From an uncultured Bacteroides sp. (lineage in GTDB: Bacteria > Bacteroidota > Bacteroidia > Cytophagales > Cyclobacteriaceae), in contig CABHOV010000076.1 in NCBI GenBank assembly GCA_902168185.1, forward strand, positions 1-64,000: a DNA stretch of 64,000 nt, written 5' to 3'. The number at the start of each line of letters is the position of its first letter. The stretch's first letter is position 1. Below are positions 60,948 through 64,000 of the stretch, in pieces. The notes under the pieces are model-generated. The model ran no database searches, was not told the origin of the DNA, and saw nothing but the letters and a program-made list of their open reading frames with translations. A program made the translations under genes and the position numbers.

Positions 60948-61400
60948 CTATTGAACCCCCATTTGTATTTCGACTGCGTTGGCTTCAGCATGCTGAAAAT
61001 CTACATTTACATAGATCTCACGATTTGCTGCATTGGGAGTAAGCTTGTGCTCAGCGGCGAACTGCATGAGCTTACCATAGCTTTGTGGAATCTGGTCCCA
61101 CGGACCATCGTGATCGATCACGGCACATTTGAAAGCTTCCGTTCGCTTGAAATGAAATTCACCATCGTAATCACGCGGAACGTCCGTTACCGGTAAAGCA
61201 ATTTCAAGCGTGAAGGGTTTGCTTTCATCGCCTGTGAAACCAAAGTAATGCCAGTGGATCGGGCCGGTAATACCTACCTTCTGTTCAACGGCTTCTTTAT
61301 ATAGCTTTTGTCCGACAGACAAGAATGAACCAAGCTCACTTATGCGCGTCTCTGTTCTGAAGAACATAAAATTGATGGGTTTGACTTCCTTGATTTTCAT
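60948..61400 (-). CDS. GyrI-like / effector-binding small-molecule-binding domain protein
   Basis: ISELGSFLSVGQKLYKEAVEQKVGITGPIHWHYFGF...FTLEIALPVTD. Confidence 0.68.
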   Translation of the reverse strand: MKIKEVKPINFMFFRTETRISELGSFLSVGQKLYKEAVEQKVGITGPIHWHYFGFTGDESKPFTLEIALPVTDVPRDYDGEFHFKRTEAFKCAVIDHDGPWDQIPQSYGKLMQFAAEHKLTPNAANREIYVNVDFQHAEANAVEIQMGVQ

Positions 61401-61485
61401 GTGGATGTTTTTTTATTAATAATATATAAGCGAATCAACGATCGGTATATGACAACCCTGTGTCATCAGTAAAAAGAAAATTTTA

Positions 61486-61929
61486 TTAATCTTCGAGTTC
61501 GAGCATTTCTTTGAGGCGAAAAATATCGCGTGACTGCGCTTGCAAAAATCGGTTCGCTGCAAAAGGTTCTATTAACTTATATAGTCCGCGTGCACGAACC
61601 TCAAGTGTAACCTTCATCACTGTGCATTCATTCGCGGGTTCAAACTCATATGTATAGGTAGAATGAAAAGATTTGTTCTGCATCACTACGGACCGCTTTT
61701 GATAAGGCACGAACTCATCAATCTGACACAACGCATACGAATCACGATCGGCATTTTTATGAACTTCCCTGAACCTGGCTCCGGATGTATTCCGTTCGTC
61801 ATTCAACCATTCTGTTTTTTCTACATGCTCCTGCCAGGAAGCATTGTTACTGATGTCCGATACGTAATTGAATAAAGCCCTTACCGGCCAGTTAATTTTA
61901 ACTTGTTGATGAATTGATCGCATACACAT
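61486..61929 (-). CDS. SRPBCC family protein (polyketide cyclase-like)
   Basis: QVKINWPVRALFNYVSDISNNASWQEHV... Confidence 0.75.
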   Translation of the reverse strand: MCMRSIHQQVKINWPVRALFNYVSDISNNASWQEHVEKTEWLNDERNTSGARFREVHKNADRDSYALCQIDEFVPYQKRSVVMQNKSFHSTYTYEFEPANECTVMKVTLEVRARGLYKLIEPFAANRFLQAQSRDIFRLKEMLELED

Positions 61930-62058
61930 TGATTTTTGTACAAACCAACAACCTGCTTATGACAACGGTATGTCAACAAGATTTTAAAAAAATCATTTTT
62001 TTATCTACTCAATGAAAATCCAGTACTTTTCAGCGCTGCAAACCCATACACTCCATAC

Positions 62059-62367
62059 ATGAAAAAACTTGTTCAACTCGAAGAATTCGTAATGTTTTTA
62101 ACAACACTGCTCTTATTTTATTGGCTGGGATTAAGCTGGTGGTGGTTTATAGGCTGCATCTTGTTGCCGGACCTGGGCATGATCGGCTATTTACACAACG
62201 CCCGCACTGGAGCATGGATGTATAATCTCTTTCACCATCGGGCGATTGCCATTGTGATCGGACTTATCGGATATTTTCTGGGCAATACCATGCTGGAATT
62301 TGCAGGATTGATTCTGTTTTCACATTTCCGCCATGGATCGGATGCTTGGCTATGGATTGAAATATGA
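62059..62367 (+). CDS. DUF4260-like small membrane protein
   Basis: FLTTLLLFYWLGLSWWWFIGCILLPDLGMIGYLHNARTGAWMYNLFHHRAI. Confidence 0.72.
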   Translation: MKKLVQLEEFVMFLTTLLLFYWLGLSWWWFIGCILLPDLGMIGYLHNARTGAWMYNLFHHRAIAIVIGLIGYFLGNTMLEFAGLILFSHFRHGSDAWLWIEI

Positions 62368-62442
62368 ATCTGGTTTCAAATTTACACACCTGGGAGAAAT
62401 CGGTCAGAAGTAAAATAAAAATTTCATTATAACAACTTCAAA

Positions 62443-62483
62443 AAAGAAAGGCATCAAAGAGTGAATATACTCTCTGATACCTT
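62443..62483. terminator. Hairpin terminator between convergent genes
   Basis: AAAGGcATCAaAGAGTgaatatACTCTcTGATaCCTTT. Confidence 0.7.
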
Positions 62484-62512
62484 TGCACTATATATACTAA
62501 TTCTCGCTGTGA

Positions 62513-62926
62513 CTATAATGTTGCAGGAGCCTTCGCGACAAACAAGGATTTATACGAATCGCGATATGCCCAAGCCAGGAAAAGGTGTACTGCTATAATA
62601 ACTACACTCATAATTATGTTGTCGGGTGCGAGGGCAGCATGAAACAATAAAATATTGATACTGACCGGCATTAAAATAACAAGCGACACGGGTACAAACA
62701 GACCCACTAACAAAAGTGCTCCGAATATAACTTCAACACTTTTCAGAAACGGAAAGAAAAAACCAGATTGAAATAATCCTGACGTGAACGCTTCTGCCTG
62801 CGCACTCATGGCAGCTTGTGGCGTTGGAATAAAGTGCAGGAAGAAATTGAGACCAAAAACGAAATAAATCAATCCCAATACAACACGTGCCGCAGTCACG
62901 GCCACCGATTTAATTTTAACAGACAT
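62513..62926 (-). CDS. DoxX-like integral membrane protein
   Basis: AARVVLGLIYFVFGLNFFLHFIP...FPFLKSVEVIFGALLLVGLFVPVSLVIL. Confidence 0.82.
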   Translation of the reverse strand: MSVKIKSVAVTAARVVLGLIYFVFGLNFFLHFIPTPQAAMSAQAEAFTSGLFQSGFFFPFLKSVEVIFGALLLVGLFVPVSLVILMPVSINILLFHAALAPDNIIMSVVIIAVHLFLAWAYRDSYKSLFVAKAPATL

Positions 62927-62955
62927 AAATTATATAGTTTAAAGTATATGAAGCA

Positions 62956-64000
62956 TTACGCATTTACCATCTCCTCTTCGAATACCGGGTAATCGGTATA
63001 TCCTTTTGCGGTAGAAGTATAGAGTGTGCTGGCATCCAGTTTAATATTCAAAGGGAAGCCTTTGCGCAGACGATCTGCAAAATCAGGATTACTAATGAAT
63101 GGTTTACCAAACGCCACGAGGTCCGCAAACCCTGACGCGAGATCTTCTTCTGCCCTGTAGAAAGTATATCCACCGGATAAGATCAACGTGTTGGTAAACT
63201 CTTCACGAATAGATCGCTTGATCGACACAGGAACTTCAGGGCCACCGCTGGCACTATGATCAACAAGGTGCATATAGGCTATACCCAGATCGTTGAGTTT
63301 ATTAGCCAGGTATGTATAGGTAGCATCGATCTCTGCATAATGAGGCAGATCTCCTAACACACCATAAGGTGATACACGAATGCCAACCCGATCTTTGCCA
63401 ATCGCATCACTTACTGCTTCTGCTATAGCCAGCACCAGGCGGCTACGGTTTTCAATACTACCGCCATACTCATCGGTGCGTTTGTTTGAATGTGGTGATA
63501 AAAACTGCTCAAGTAAATAACCATTTGCTGCATGCAATTCTATACCATCGAAGCCAGCTTCTATAGCGTTCAAAGCTGCAGTCACAAATTCAATTGTTAC
63601 TTCCTCTATCTGACCTTTGCTCATGGCCTGTGGTACAGGGAGTTTTTTCTTTCCCTCCTGGTCTGTCCACACCTCGCCTTGTGCTGCTATAGCAGAGGGC
63701 GCCAATATTCTTGCACCTTGTGGTATATTAAGACCATGTCCCATGCGACCGGCATGCATAAGCTGCATGAAAATTTTTCCTCCTCTGCTATGAACACCTT
63801 CCGTTACCTGTTTCCAGGCATCCACCTGTGCCTCAGAAAATATACCCGGCATGCGCGCATAGCCCAGTCCGTTGGGTGAAGGAGAAACACCTTCAGTGAT
63901 GATAAGACCGGCCGAAGCGCGTTGTGTATAATAGGTAGCCATCAGTTTGTTCGGGAGATTGTGAAGCGCACGATTGCGCGTCATCGGCGCCATTACCAGG
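62956..64000 (-). CDS. Old-yellow-enzyme family alkene reductase (5' end cut by window edge)
   Basis: APMTRNRA..., ITEGVSPSPNGLGYARMPGIFSEAQVDAWKQVTEGVHSRGGKIFMQLMHAGRMGH, FDGIELHAANGYLLEQFLSPHSNKRTDEYGGSIENRSRL. Confidence 0.94.
   Translation of the reverse strand, partial: LVMAPMTRNRALHNLPNKLMATYYTQRASAGLIITEGVSPSPNGLGYARMPGIFSEAQVDAWKQVTEGVHSRGGKIFMQLMHAGRMGHGLNIPQGARILAPSAIAAQGEVWTDQEGKKKLPVPQAMSKGQIEEVTIEFVTAALNAIEAGFDGIELHAANGYLLEQFLSPHSNKRTDEYGGSIENRSRLVLAIAEAVSDAIGKDRVGIRVSPYGVLGDLPHYAEIDATYTYLANKLNDLGIAYMHLVDHSASGGPEVPVSIKRSIREEFTNTLILSGGYTFYRAEEDLASGFADLVAFGKPFISNPDFADRLRKGFPLNIKLDASTLYTSTAKGYTDYPVFEEEMVNA

Noticed and set aside
1-64000. CRISPR arrays, transposases, integrases and prophage genes
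   Set aside because: None recognised on either strand in the supplied ORFs or by reading for regularly spaced repeats.

Overview
This 64-kb window has the gene content of a gliding-type Bacteroidota chromosome, probably Cytophagales-like. Supporting signs are SusC/SusD, a hybrid two-component regulator, T9SS C-terminal sorting domains and TAnnTTTG-type promoters. No phage, transposase, rRNA or CRISPR array was seen. From left to right it contains: (i) a polysaccharide-utilization locus (susD, susC, one-protein hybrid sensor/AraC regulator, secreted GH5 enzyme with a ricin-type lectin domain); (ii) a tightly overlapping six-gene operon encoding a PqqD/RRE-like protein, an HPr-kinase-like P-loop protein, two GT2 glycosyltransferases, an ABC exporter and an NTP_transf_5-type nucleotidyltransferase, which resembles part of a RiPP/lasso tailoring set but lacks the cyclase, the leader peptidase and any recognisable precursor; (iii) a Crp/Fnr regulator and an EgtD-EgtB ergothioneine pair; (iv) a frameshifted DHFR-like gene and a T9SS-secreted subtilisin; (v) a complete non-flagellar chemosensory cluster (cheR, cheC-like, cheA, cheB, cheY, cheD, cheW and a soluble multi-PAS receptor); (vi) a long ORF-poor intergenic region; (vii) LLM oxidoreductase and pirin genes separated by a (TA)12 tract; (viii) a TetR-controlled RND efflux operon with matching candidate operators; (ix) tRNA-Cys, ribosomal protein S1, TolC/ABC ATPase and DNA ligase with its associated exonuclease; (x) many small stress or housekeeping genes, ending in an OYE-family reductase cut by the window edge. 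The best candidate for an undescribed system is the 11.6-17.2 kb operon. All product calls come from reading motifs in the translations; no database search was run.
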